A DNA stretch of 64,000 bases, from contig NZ_VDET01000002.1 of the NCBI RefSeq assembly GCF_006381105.1, forward strand, positions 1,029,578 through 1,093,577, in the 5' to 3' direction. The translations under genes were made by a program, and so were the position numbers. Shown here piece by piece: positions 9,347 to 18,572 of the stretch (the first letter of the stretch is position 1; every line of letters begins with the position of its first letter). Below the pieces are notes generated by a model. The model was given only the letters and a program-made list of their open reading frames with translations. It was not told the DNA's origin and ran no database searches. This DNA comes from Flavicella sediminum. GTDB lineage: Bacteria > Bacteroidota > Bacteroidia > Flavobacteriales > Flavobacteriaceae.

Positions 9347-10609
9347 ATGACTGCTTTAAAAAACATACTAATATTTACAATACTGATCTCTATGCTTGGA
9401 TGCAACAACAAATCGAATCAAGAAAAGAAAATCACTGCTGAAACCATTTTAGGAAATCCAGAATATTTAGCAATTTCTTATGGAGGATATCGTCAAAAAT
9501 CACGTGATATACAGCCTACAATTGCAGAACTTAAAGAAGACATGAAGCTTTTGGCTGCAATGAACATAAAAGTTCTACGCACCTATAATGTTCAGTTAAA
9601 ACAAGCCTCCAATTTACTCGCAGCCATTCGAGAATTAAAAAAAGAAAATTCAAAATTTGAAATGTATGTCATGTTAGGGGCTTGGATAGATTGCCAAAAT
9701 GCTTGGACAGATCAAGAACCGAATCATGAAATTGAAAGCTCTCAAAATGCCGCCGAAATTGACAGAGCCGTTGCTCTAGCAAAAGCATATCCAGAAATTG
9801 TGAAGATTATTGCTGTTGGAAATGAGGCAATGGTAAACTGGGCGACAAGCTATTTTGTGCGACCAAATGTTATTTTAAAATGGGTAAATCATTTACAAGA
9901 ATTAAAAAAATCTGGAGCACTTTCAAAAGATCTATGGATTACAAGTTCTGATGATTTTTCTTCTTGGGGAGGTGGCGACCCAAGCTATCATACAGAAGAT
10001 TTAGAAAAACTCATCAAAGCAGTAGACTACATTTCAATGCACACCTATGCCATGCATAACTCACATTACAACCCTGGTTTTTGGTTGGTGCCTGAAAATG
10101 AAACAGAATTTTCAAAAATTGAAAAAATTGAAGCAGCTATGTTGAGAGCGCTACAATTTGCGAAAGACCAATACCAGGACATTCATACGTATATGAAAAG
10201 TTTAGGTGTAAACAAACCCATTCATATTGGAGAAACTGGTTGGGCTTCTGTTTCAAATGAACATTATGGACCCAACGGCTCCAAAGCTGCAGACGAATAC
10301 AAACAAGGTCGTTACTATCAACTGATAAGGGAATGGACCAATGAAGCAAAAATTTCTTGCTTTTATTTTGAAGCTTTTGATGAACAATGGAAAGACGCTC
10401 AAAATAAATTTGGTTCAGAAAATCATTTTGGACTGATAACCTTGAAAGGTGAAGCAAAATTTCCGCTTTGGGACTTGGTAGATCAGGGAGTTTTTAAAGG
10501 CTTGACTAGAGACGGACAAGCCATCAAAAAAACATATGGCGGCAACAAAACCAAGTTAATCAATGAAGTTTTAACACCACCAAGAACGTATAATGTAAAT
10601 GCACATTAA
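9347..10609 (+). CDS. GH17 family beta-1,3-glucanase-like lipoprotein
   Basis: This 420-residue lipoprotein (Cys19, lipobox MLGC) carries a GH17 TIM barrel. The acid/base is Glu160 in AVGNEAM and the nucleophile Glu296 in IGETGWAS, both classical GH17 signatures. CFYFEAFDEQWKD near residue 345 is also typical. GH17 enzymes hydrolyse beta-1,3-glucan, in endo or exo mode. The mature start CNNKSNQEKK lacks the acidic cluster seen in the neighbouring glycan-binding lipoproteins, which suggests a periplasm-facing enzyme that acts on imported oligosaccharides. It is separated from the phosphorylase stop by a single base, so translation is probably coupled. Confidence 0.92.
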   Translation: MTALKNILIFTILISMLGCNNKSNQEKKITAETILGNPEYLAISYGGYRQKSRDIQPTIAELKEDMKLLAAMNIKVLRTYNVQLKQASNLLAAIRELKKENSKFEMYVMLGAWIDCQNAWTDQEPNHEIESSQNAAEIDRAVALAKAYPEIVKIIAVGNEAMVNWATSYFVRPNVILKWVNHLQELKKSGALSKDLWITSSDDFSSWGGGDPSYHTEDLEKLIKAVDYISMHTYAMHNSHYNPGFWLVPENETEFSKIEKIEAAMLRALQFAKDQYQDIHTYMKSLGVNKPIHIGETGWASVSNEHYGPNGSKAADEYKQGRYYQLIREWTNEAKISCFYFEAFDEQWKDAQNKFGSENHFGLITLKGEAKFPLWDLVDQGVFKGLTRDGQAIKKTYGGNKTKLINEVLTPPRTYNVNAH

Positions 10610-10635
10610 TAAAGCCCCACTTAAAACCATAGAAC

Positions 10636-12120
10636 ATGAAAACAATCAAATATTATTTATCCACTTTTTTAATAATTGGTATGCTAGGTTGTAATGAAAA
10701 AGAATTATCGGTCGAAGTTTATGAAACCTCAGCCAATGGAAACAACTTAAAAAGAATCACAGAATTTACTTCTGAGGAATCTAATTCCACAATCAAAATA
10801 GTACCTAACCAAAAATTTCAAACCATTACCGGTTTCGGTGGCGCCTTTACAGAATCATCTGCATACTTATTGAACCAATTAAGTAAAAAAAACCGCGACA
10901 CTATTTTAGAAGCCTATTTTTCTAAAAAAGGTGCCAATTATTCTTTAACAAGAACCCATATGAATTCTTGTGATTTCTCCTTATCTCAATATTCTTATTC
11001 TCCCGTTGAAGGAGATACAGCACTAAAACACTTTACAATTAAAGAAGATTTAGATGATTTAATTCCCATGATCAAGGACGCTCTAAAAATATCTGAAGAT
11101 GGTTTTAAAATATTTGCTTCACCATGGACAGCTGCTCCTTGGATGAAAGACAACAAGGCATGGGTTGGAGGAAAATTACTTCCAGAATATTATGATACTT
11201 GGGCTTTGTTTTTTTCTAAATATATAGATGCATATAAGACGGAAGGAATTGACATTTGGGGATTTACTGTTGAAAATGAACCTCATGGCAATGGAAACAA
11301 CTGGGAAAGCATGCATTTTTCGCCTAAAGAAATGACTGATTTTGTAGAATTTCATTTAGGTCCAAAATTAGAAGCCGATGGACACGGAGACAAAATTATT
11401 TTAGGCTACGACCAGAATAGAGCTGGTTTAAAAGAATGGGTAGATGAAATGTATAGAGATGAAGCTTCTTCGAAATACTTCCATGGAACCGCCATTCATT
11501 GGTATGAAAGTACCTATGATTTTTTTCCTAAAGCTTTGCAATATGCGCACCATAAGGCACCTAATAAATTTTTAATAGAAACCGAAGGCTGCGTAGATTC
11601 TCAAATTCCTGTTTGGAAAGACGATGCTTGGTATTGGAAAAAAGAAGCCACTGACTGGGGCTGGGATTGGGCCTCTGAAAAAGACAAACATTTACACCCA
11701 AAATACGCTCCTGTAAATCGATACGCCAGAGATATTATTGGCTGTTTAAACAACTGGGTTGATGGCTGGGTAGATTGGAATATGGTACTAGACACTCAAG
11801 GTGGTCCGAACTGGTTTAAAAACTGGTGTGTTGCACCTGTAATTGTAGATCCAAAAAAAGATGAGGTATACTTTACTCCTCTCTATTACACGATGGCGCA
11901 TTTCAGCAAATACATCCGTCCTGGAGCAACCGTAATCGGAGTTCAAAACTCAGACAAAGAACTAATGGTAACAGCAGCTCAAAATCCTGACAACACCATA
12001 AGCATTGTCATTTTTAACGAAGGAAAAAAACCTAAAAGCTTTTCCCTTTCTCTTAATAAAACCACAACAAAAATAAATATAAGCGGACAAGCTATTCAAA
12101 CCGTAGTGATTCCAAATTAA
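10636..12120 (+). CDS. GH30 family beta-glucanase lipoprotein, probable beta-1,6-glucanase
   Basis: This 494-residue lipoprotein (Cys19, MLGC) is a complete GH30. ITGFGGAFTESSA near residue 70 is the conserved N-terminal barrel motif. The acid/base is Glu215 in TVENEPHG and the nucleophile Glu317 in LIETEGCVD. The C-terminal beta-sandwich that packs on the barrel is present. In laminarin loci GH30 enzymes remove or cut beta-1,6-linked side chains, and that specificity is inferred here from the neighbouring GH16, GH17 and phosphorylase. It follows GH17 by 26 bases and precedes the symporter by 26 bases, so all four genes should form one operon. Confidence 0.92.
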   Translation: MKTIKYYLSTFLIIGMLGCNEKELSVEVYETSANGNNLKRITEFTSEESNSTIKIVPNQKFQTITGFGGAFTESSAYLLNQLSKKNRDTILEAYFSKKGANYSLTRTHMNSCDFSLSQYSYSPVEGDTALKHFTIKEDLDDLIPMIKDALKISEDGFKIFASPWTAAPWMKDNKAWVGGKLLPEYYDTWALFFSKYIDAYKTEGIDIWGFTVENEPHGNGNNWESMHFSPKEMTDFVEFHLGPKLEADGHGDKIILGYDQNRAGLKEWVDEMYRDEASSKYFHGTAIHWYESTYDFFPKALQYAHHKAPNKFLIETEGCVDSQIPVWKDDAWYWKKEATDWGWDWASEKDKHLHPKYAPVNRYARDIIGCLNNWVDGWVDWNMVLDTQGGPNWFKNWCVAPVIVDPKKDEVYFTPLYYTMAHFSKYIRPGATVIGVQNSDKELMVTAAQNPDNTISIVIFNEGKKPKSFSLSLNKTTTKINISGQAIQTVVIPN

Positions 12121-12146
12121 TACTAACCAATCTAATTTATAATAGT

Positions 12147-13577
12147 ATGTCAGATATAAACACACCTGCAAGAGGGAAAGTTCCATTTGGTCAAAAAGCC
12201 GCATTCGGTGCCGGTCATCTAGTACTAAATTTACTACCAGGAGCCCTAGGAATATTTATGTTCTTTTTACTAACCGCCTTTGGAATGGATCCTGTTTTAG
12301 CAGGTTTATTAGGAGGACTTCCAAGAATATTCGATGCCATTACCGACCCAATAATGGGGTTTATTTCAGACAATACGAAATCTAGATGGGGACGGAGACG
12401 ACCTTATATTTTTGTAGGTGCAATATTAAGTGGTATCCTATTTGCCGTTCTATGGCAGCTAGATCCAGAAAATACACAAGCATTTAATTTCTGGTACTTT
12501 TTAATCTTCTCCATGATTTTCTTAATTGGAAATACGATGTTCGCTACTCCATTGGTTGGTTTAGGTTATGAAATGACTTCTGACTATAATGAACGTACAC
12601 GCTTAATGGCCTTTTCACAAACAATTGGACAAATAGCTTGGATGATTGTGCCTTGGTTTTGGGTACTAATTGCAGATCCTGATTTATTCGAATCGCAAGC
12701 TATTGGTGTTAGAAACCTTTCCGTTATTGTAGGAATAGTCTGTTTGGTTCTTGGAGTTTTACCCGCCATTTTCTGTAGAGGAATTGACTCTGCAAACATG
12801 GAAAACAGAAAAGAAATTAATTTAAAATCTTTAGGCTCTAACATGACCGATCTTTTCAAAAGTATCGTCGAAGTTTCAAAAAGCCGACCTTTTATGAGAC
12901 TTTGTGGAGCTACCTTTTTGGTATTTAACGGATTTCAACTAGTTGCATCCTTTAGCTTTTTTATTATTGTATATTATATGTTTGATGGTAGTTTTGCGGC
13001 CGCTGGAAATTGGCCTGCTTGGTTCTCTACCATAACAGCAGTAATTACGGCTTTTGCGGTGATTCCAATTATTACTAAAATTGCAAATAAATATGGCAAA
13101 AGAAATGCCTTTATCATTTCAACTCTAATTTCTATCGTTGGATACATCTTAAAATGGTGGGGATTTGAACCAGGAAACCCATGGTTAATGTTTATGCCAA
13201 TTCCTTTTATGGCTTTCGGACTAGGTGGATTGTTTACCTTAATGATGAGTATGACGGCTGATGTTTGTGATTTGGATGAACTAGAAAACGGAATGCCTCG
13301 TAAAGAAGGTACTTTTGGCGCTATCTACTGGTGGATGGTAAAAATGGGACAAGCACTTGCCTTAGTATTACAAGGTTTTGTATTAAAATTTGTAGGTTTT
13401 GTTTCCGATGCCCCAACGCAATCTATAGAAACTATGACCAACTTAAGAATTGCAGATATTGTGATTCCTGCATTAACAGCCGGATTGGCTATTTGGATTA
13501 TGTGGAATTATAGTTTAAGTGAAACGAAAGCTAAAAATATCAAAGCACAACTTGTTGAACGAAGAGGAGAACTTTAA
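12147..13577 (+). CDS. GPH-family (MelB-like) sugar:cation symporter
   Basis: This 476-residue inner-membrane protein has about twelve hydrophobic segments. The GPH signature is clear near residue 65: DAITDPIMGFISDNT followed by KSRWGRRRPYIFVG. A second cytoplasmic motif, MTADVCDLDELENG, lies after TM10, as in MelB relatives. It should carry an oligosaccharide or glycoside from periplasm to cytoplasm with Na+ or H+. Placed last in the phosphorylase-GH17-GH30 operon, it would supply the signal-less phosphorylase with beta-glucan oligomers. The exact substrate cannot be read from sequence. Confidence 0.93.
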   Translation: MSDINTPARGKVPFGQKAAFGAGHLVLNLLPGALGIFMFFLLTAFGMDPVLAGLLGGLPRIFDAITDPIMGFISDNTKSRWGRRRPYIFVGAILSGILFAVLWQLDPENTQAFNFWYFLIFSMIFLIGNTMFATPLVGLGYEMTSDYNERTRLMAFSQTIGQIAWMIVPWFWVLIADPDLFESQAIGVRNLSVIVGIVCLVLGVLPAIFCRGIDSANMENRKEINLKSLGSNMTDLFKSIVEVSKSRPFMRLCGATFLVFNGFQLVASFSFFIIVYYMFDGSFAAAGNWPAWFSTITAVITAFAVIPIITKIANKYGKRNAFIISTLISIVGYILKWWGFEPGNPWLMFMPIPFMAFGLGGLFTLMMSMTADVCDLDELENGMPRKEGTFGAIYWWMVKMGQALALVLQGFVLKFVGFVSDAPTQSIETMTNLRIADIVIPALTAGLAIWIMWNYSLSETKAKNIKAQLVERRGEL

Positions 13578-13698
13578 GATTAAACTTTAGAAATAATCAG
13601 ATAACTTTTTTATGTGCTTGAATAGAATCGAAAGGTTTTCGATATAAATCATGGTTTTTAGCTCAAAAAAAATACTCATTTTACAAATTACTATATGT

Positions 13699-13734
13699 AA
13701 AAAATCCGCTAAATTAAATTTTAGCGGATTTTTT
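13699..13734. terminator. Bidirectional terminator between convergent genes
   Basis: The 15-base arms AAAAAATCCGCTAAA (13699-13713) and TTTAGCGGATTTTTT (13720-13734) pair perfectly around a 6-base loop. Each strand ends in T after the stem, so the hairpin can stop both the symporter operon and the minus-strand GH17. Confidence 0.93.
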
Positions 13735-13752
13735 GTGTGGAAATAATTTTAA

Positions 13753-14667
13753 TTAAAACTTAAGATTCTCGTCTTTATCCCAAAGTCCCCAACAAGCACC
13801 TACATCACCTTCTGCTCCCGTTTTCCAAGACTCATCAAAAGAAGAAAAATAAAACATTTCTATGTCCTCTTCAACAGACCATTTTTGTGCATTTAAAAAG
13901 TACTTGATCGCATTTTCATAGGAAGGAATTGCACCGCCAAGCGTCTCCCCTTTATTGGTCCATCCCGTTTCCGATACAATTACTTTTTTTCCATTGGCTG
14001 CCTTTACGGCTTTGGCATACATTTCTTTCATATAAATCAAAGAATACTCTAGGCTACAACCTTCCCAATAAGGATAACAATTAGCAAAAACAACATCACA
14101 AGCATTCGTTATACGAGGATAATCAACAAATTCATAATAAGCATCCACATAACCAACAGGAACTTCTGGAATAGCGCTTTTAACTTCATTAATAAAACCT
14201 AATAGCTCTTCTTCTTCTAAATCTCCCCTATACAATACTTCATTACCAACAGCTGCTAAATCAACATAACCTTCTTTTGCAACTTTTATAAGATTGGCAA
14301 TTTCTTTCTTATTTACTTCTGCATCATCACCTAACCAAGCACCCACCATCGTTTTTATGCCAAACTCATGAGCGACCCTAGGAATCATCTCATTCCCATC
14401 GGTACAAGAAAAAGAACGAATCCACTTGGTATAAGGCTGGATAATTTCCATTCTCCTTCTAATTTGTGCTTCTGAAATTAAATCCCCTGGCTCTTGACCT
14501 TCTTCATAAGGACTAAAACACAAACCGTGCATACCTGCTTTAAGCACAGTTGCAAATTTCTCTTGTAATTCTTCCGTTGATTTGTCGTTGTAATGCGCTC
14601 CTGTTAAAGACAACATGTTTTCTTTTCGTAAAGACATATGGTAAAGTTTTTTATAATAATTAAACAT
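13753..14667 (-). CDS. GH17-like glycoside hydrolase without signal peptide
   Basis: This protein of up to 304 residues has the GH17 pair: acid/base Glu143 in AVGNEVL and nucleophile Glu233 in VSETGWTNKG. FYFSSFDESWKTG precedes the C-terminus, as in the lipoprotein GH17 at 9.3 kb, but the two are clearly divergent. There is no signal peptide or lipobox, so it should work in the cytoplasm, perhaps shortening beta-1,3-oligoglucans beside the phosphorylase. The first ATG is used here; ATGs at residues 11 and 18 are alternatives, and family similarity begins around LSLTGAHYN. A promoter-like sequence lies about 25 bases upstream of the first ATG. It is monocistronic. Confidence 0.85.
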   Translation of the reverse strand: MFNYYKKLYHMSLRKENMLSLTGAHYNDKSTEELQEKFATVLKAGMHGLCFSPYEEGQEPGDLISEAQIRRRMEIIQPYTKWIRSFSCTDGNEMIPRVAHEFGIKTMVGAWLGDDAEVNKKEIANLIKVAKEGYVDLAAVGNEVLYRGDLEEEELLGFINEVKSAIPEVPVGYVDAYYEFVDYPRITNACDVVFANCYPYWEGCSLEYSLIYMKEMYAKAVKAANGKKVIVSETGWTNKGETLGGAIPSYENAIKYFLNAQKWSVEEDIEMFYFSSFDESWKTGAEGDVGACWGLWDKDENLKF

Positions 14668-14689
14668 TGGTTATGTGTTTTGTCCCTAT

Positions 14690-14717
14690 CAAGCATACCA
14701 CACTAGCCTAGCAACAA
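14690..14717 (-). promoter_or_regulatory. Candidate Bacteroidota promoter of the minus-strand GH17
   Basis: On the minus strand a TTG (14715-14717) is followed after 17 bases by TATGCTTG (14690-14697). That is one mismatch from the TAnnTTTG -7 box of Bacteroidota sigma factor promoters. The interval contains TTGCTAGGCTAGTGTGG, which recurs in a similar position upstream of the LuxR-type regulator (59966-59987). Confidence 0.45.
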
Positions 14718-14721
14718 GACC

Positions 14722-15423
14722 GAAATTTAACGCTATCTAACTGTATATAAACATCTTGACACTATACAACTGCTTAACAGACGAACTACATACACACAAC
14801 ACCCTAAAACAAAAGAGTCAGGTTCTAAGTCAAATAATACAAAATCAACAACTTGAAGTTCTAAACAAAACATTCAAGTTTCAATAAACCAAAGTAAAAT
14901 AAATCCATCGTCGCGTTTTACAGATACTTATAAAGCACGCTTATCTTATGACTTTACTTTTAGATAGCTACTTCGAAAGTTTTTCAAGATCAAAACACCC
15001 TTTATTATTTCAATCAGTACCTCAAAAAAGCAAAAAAAGACGGTACAGAAAAGTAACATCTGCAGATTTCGACGAAAAAAGCGGAATTAAAAAGAAGAAT
15101 TCACCTCATAAAACAAATTTAAAAATCATACAAGCCCTTAACAAATATGCTAAAAAAAATAAATGTAATGTTTACACTAAAAAAACAAACTAATGTTTAC
15201 AAAACCTCACAAGGCTTTATAAGCATTGAGAAAATAATATTTTAAAAGAATCTTTTTTTTTGACGAGTACAATATGTTAAGCTTATGTATAGCTCATAAA
15301 TTTTCCGAAAAGACTATACAGCGTTAACTTTAAATATTGAATTCAACCAAGAGTTGAGATTTTGAAAAAAACAATGTATTAACTACTTATATAGGTTTCA
15401 AAAACTCACTCAATCTAATTAAA
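14722..15423. other. Long AT-rich intergenic stretch upstream of susC
   Basis: Apart from one doubtful small ORF (14948-15193), no gene is seen here. Composition is very AT-rich with several A and T tracts. I see no tRNA, no convincing terminator and no known riboswitch. Its length and position suggest the control region and leader of the SusCD operon. Confidence 0.5.
14948..15193 (+). CDS. Doubtful small basic ORF
   Basis: The 81-residue ORF starts with ATG and is extremely rich in Lys, with KKRRYRKV near residue 30 and KKNKCNVYTKK at the end. It has no signal peptide, membrane segment or recognisable domain. No clear ribosome binding site or promoter precedes it. It lies alone in the region before susC. 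It could be a small nucleic-acid-binding protein, but high lysine is also what random AT-rich sequence yields. I do not recognise it. Confidence 0.25.
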   Translation: MTLLLDSYFESFSRSKHPLLFQSVPQKSKKRRYRKVTSADFDEKSGIKKKNSPHKTNLKIIQALNKYAKKNKCNVYTKKTN

Positions 15424-15447
15424 TACTAAAGACTCGAGACTTTAGTA
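15424..15447. promoter_or_regulatory. Near-perfect palindrome before susC, candidate operator
   Basis: Arms TACTAAAG (15424-15431) and CTTTAGTA (15440-15447) are exact inverted repeats around a centre containing the palindrome CTCGAG. Only the two positions flanking that centre break the symmetry. No T run follows, so it is not an intrinsic terminator. It ends 59 bases before the susC start codon. Confidence 0.55.
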
Positions 15448-15506
15448 AAACCAAATTAACGATTGGAAATAGCAAAATTCCTAATCAAAACTTAAACCAA
15501 AAACTA

Positions 15507-18500
15507 ATGAAAACTAAACTTGTACTCTTTTTGTTTTTATGCTCATTTACAGCCATGTATTCGCAGCAATTACAAATTTCAGGAACAGTAATTTCTTCAG
15601 AGGATAATCTGCCAATTGTCGGAGCAAACGTTCTTATTGTTGGAAAAAACGCAGGAACAACAACTGATTTTGATGGAAACTATCAACTATCAGTAAACAA
15701 AGGTGATCAAATAGCTATCAGCTATATTGGTTTTACCTCTAAAACAGTAAACATCACCAATCAAAAAATCATCAACGTTACGCTATCTGAAAACACAGCA
15801 ACCCTAGACGAGGTAGTTGTTGTAGGTTATGGTACTCAAAGAAAAAAGGAAGTTACTGGTGCTGTTGCCGTAATTAGCTCAGAAGCAATTACAAAATTAA
15901 ACCCAACACGAATTGAACAAGCTCTTCAAGGTCAAGTATCTGGTGTAAATGTAACTTCAGACTCTGGTTCTCCTGGTAGTTCTTCTAGTATTAGAATTCG
16001 TGGAGTTTCTACGAATGGAGATAACAGTCCTTTGATATTAGTAGACGGAAACGTTATTGAGGATCTTTCGGTAATAAATCCGAATGATATCAAAACTATG
16101 AATGTATTGAAAGATGCAACTGCAGGTATTTATGGAGTAAGAGCCGCCAATGGTGTTATTTTAATTACCACCAAATCAGGTCGTAAAAACTCAGAATTAA
16201 AATTCTCTTTAGACTCTTATACAGGTTTTCAACAAACTAGTAAAAAAATCAATGTTCTTAATGCTACTGAATATGCTTTAATTACAAATGAAGCTGCCCT
16301 TGCAGGAGGAAACAGCCCTTTGTTTAGTAACTATGGCAATTTAGGGTATGGAACTAATTGGCAAAATGAAGTATTTTCAACGGCACCAATTTCAAGCACA
16401 AATTTAAGCGCTAGTGGTGGTACAGAAAAAGCCACATACTCATTCGGAGTTTCTTACTTAGATCAGGACGGAATTGTAGGCGGAGGAAAATCGAACTACA
16501 ACAGATTGACAGCACGAGCAAATATTCAGTACGACCTTCTTGAAAATTTGAAATTGAATGCAACAGCAATTTATACGCATTCAAATAAGAACAAACTAAA
16601 TGAAAATGCCTTAGGATCCGTTTTATTTAATGCCTTAAACATGAGCCCAACACTTCCCGTAAGAGAAGCAAATGGTGAATTTAGTTTAGCAGAAGGATTA
16701 GGCGGTGAAGTAATCAATCCTATTGCTCAAATGGCCAATTCCTACGACACGGATGTTATCAATAAAATAAGTGCAACTTTCGGGGCTACCTATACTTTTC
16801 TAAAAGACTTTACAGTGTCTTCAAAATTTCAATACAACAATTCAACAGTCGACATTGAAACATTTAAACCTGAAGTCAATTATGGTAGTTCAAAAGTTTT
16901 CAACGTTTCAACCAATGAATTTATCGACAATAAAGACAGCTACGAAGATTACACTTGGGACAACTACATTACCTATGAAAAATCTTTTGATGATGTTCAT
17001 AATGTAAAAGTATTATTAGGTACTTCTGTATTCAAAACTACAGGAAAATATGTTGGTTTGACTGGAAGAAATTTAGTTTCTAATAATTTTTCAGATGCCA
17101 GTATCGACAATGCAGGGACTGTTACAAACAGATACAATTCTGAAGAATTAGCAAGAAATTCAAATACTTTCGACACAAGATTATTATCTTATTTCACAAG
17201 AGTTCAATACAACTACAAACAGAAATATTTATTTTCAGGAGTACTTCGTAGAGATGGATCTACAAGATTTGGACCTAACAACAGATTTGGATTCTTCCCA
17301 TCAGCCTCATTAGGTTGGAATATTACCGAAGAAGATTTCTTACAAGAAAACTCTTGGTTAAATTCTTTAAAACTTAGAGCAAGTTATGGTGTTATTGGTA
17401 ATGATAGAATTGCAGATTATGGCTATGTATCTACTTTAGGCGGACAAGCTATTTATGTAAGAAATGACGAGGTAACGGATGAAGATCTTTTAATAGGACT
17501 GGCAGAAGGAACTTTGGCTAATCCAGATATCAAATGGGAAGAGCAAAAAACAGCGAATTTAGGTTTTGATGCTCGATTATTAGACAATAAGATGAATATT
17601 ACTTTTGATGCCTTTTCTAGAAAAACAGAAAATCTCTTATTAAGTCCACAAGTTTCAGGAATCCTTGGAGCTTCGGCACCTGGTTCAGGTACGCCTGTTG
17701 TAAATGCAGGAACCGTAGAAAACAAAGGTCTTGAATTCTTAATTGGATACAACGACCAGTTATCTGACGACTTCAGTTTTAATGTAAGTTATAATGTTAC
17801 CGCTTTAAAAAACGAAGTGTTGTTTGTAGCTAGTGAAAATGGTTTTGAGCAAGGAGGTTCCTTTGGTGTAAGTCAAGAACCGCCTTCAAGAATGGAAGCT
17901 GGTGAGTCAATTGGATTCTTTTACGGATATCAAACGGACGGTGTTTTTCAAAATCAAGCAGAAATTGATGCTTCTCCAGTGACTTCAACTGCAACTTCAC
18001 CTGGCGATATAAAATTTGTAGATCAAAACAAAGATGGCACCATTGATTTAGAAGATCGTGTCAACTTAGGAGATCCTATTCCCGAATTTACAATGGGATT
18101 CAACATCGGATTCAATTATAAAAATTTCGACTTTAGTAGTTCTGCTTTCGCCTCAATTGGAAACGATATCGTTAGAAATTACGAAAGAGTACAACCACAA
18201 GTAAATAGAATCAATTCTTCTTTAGGAAGATGGACCGGCGAGGGTACCTCAAACAGTATTCCAAGAGTAACGGCTGGTACTTCACCTAATAGTTTATTTT
18301 CAGATTATTTTGTAGAAGATGGATCATACTTAAGAATTCAAAACATTCAATTAGGATATTCTCTTAACGAAAACATCTTAGAAAAAGCTGGCTTAAATAA
18401 ATTGAGATTTTACGTTTCGGTAAACAACCTCTACACATTTACAAATTACAAAGGTTACGATCCTTCGGCTTCCTCTGGAGATCCAATCGGAGCAGGAATT

Positions 18501-18560
18501 GATCAAGGTTTCTACCCTGTTCCAAGGACTTTTTTACTAGGAATGAATTTAAAATTTTAA
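15507..18560 (+). CDS. susC: SusC/RagA-type TonB-dependent outer-membrane transporter
   Basis: This 1017-residue protein has a signal peptide ending near AMYSQ. An N-terminal carboxypeptidase-regulatory-like domain follows (about 23-98, with VGANVLIVGKNAGTTTDFDG). Then comes the SusC TonB-box region LDEVVVVGYGTQ, a plug domain (about 105-225, with IRIRGVST and GVILITTKSG), and a 22-strand barrel to the C-terminal FLLGMNLKF. It imports oligosaccharides released at the surface, with SusD as lid. It is followed by susD at 12 bases and by two glycan-binding lipoproteins. The symbol marks the family; laminarin as ligand is inferred from the GH16, GH17, GH30 and GH3 context. Confidence 0.96.
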   Translation: MKTKLVLFLFLCSFTAMYSQQLQISGTVISSEDNLPIVGANVLIVGKNAGTTTDFDGNYQLSVNKGDQIAISYIGFTSKTVNITNQKIINVTLSENTATLDEVVVVGYGTQRKKEVTGAVAVISSEAITKLNPTRIEQALQGQVSGVNVTSDSGSPGSSSSIRIRGVSTNGDNSPLILVDGNVIEDLSVINPNDIKTMNVLKDATAGIYGVRAANGVILITTKSGRKNSELKFSLDSYTGFQQTSKKINVLNATEYALITNEAALAGGNSPLFSNYGNLGYGTNWQNEVFSTAPISSTNLSASGGTEKATYSFGVSYLDQDGIVGGGKSNYNRLTARANIQYDLLENLKLNATAIYTHSNKNKLNENALGSVLFNALNMSPTLPVREANGEFSLAEGLGGEVINPIAQMANSYDTDVINKISATFGATYTFLKDFTVSSKFQYNNSTVDIETFKPEVNYGSSKVFNVSTNEFIDNKDSYEDYTWDNYITYEKSFDDVHNVKVLLGTSVFKTTGKYVGLTGRNLVSNNFSDASIDNAGTVTNRYNSEELARNSNTFDTRLLSYFTRVQYNYKQKYLFSGVLRRDGSTRFGPNNRFGFFPSASLGWNITEEDFLQENSWLNSLKLRASYGVIGNDRIADYGYVSTLGGQAIYVRNDEVTDEDLLIGLAEGTLANPDIKWEEQKTANLGFDARLLDNKMNITFDAFSRKTENLLLSPQVSGILGASAPGSGTPVVNAGTVENKGLEFLIGYNDQLSDDFSFNVSYNVTALKNEVLFVASENGFEQGGSFGVSQEPPSRMEAGESIGFFYGYQTDGVFQNQAEIDASPVTSTATSPGDIKFVDQNKDGTIDLEDRVNLGDPIPEFTMGFNIGFNYKNFDFSSSAFASIGNDIVRNYERVQPQVNRINSSLGRWTGEGTSNSIPRVTAGTSPNSLFSDYFVEDGSYLRIQNIQLGYSLNENILEKAGLNKLRFYVSVNNLYTFTNYKGYDPSASSGDPIGAGIDQGFYPVPRTFLLGMNLKF

Positions 18561-18572
18561 AAACCGCGAATC

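Noticed and set aside
10137-10457. 106-codon minus-strand ORF in the lipoprotein GH17 gene
   Set aside because: Antisense to the region carrying the GH17 nucleophile; no recognisable protein features.
13627-13643. Small ATCGAAA/TTTCGAT hairpin after the GPH symporter
   Set aside because: Seven base pairs, three-base loop and no T tail; a much better terminator lies 60 bases on.
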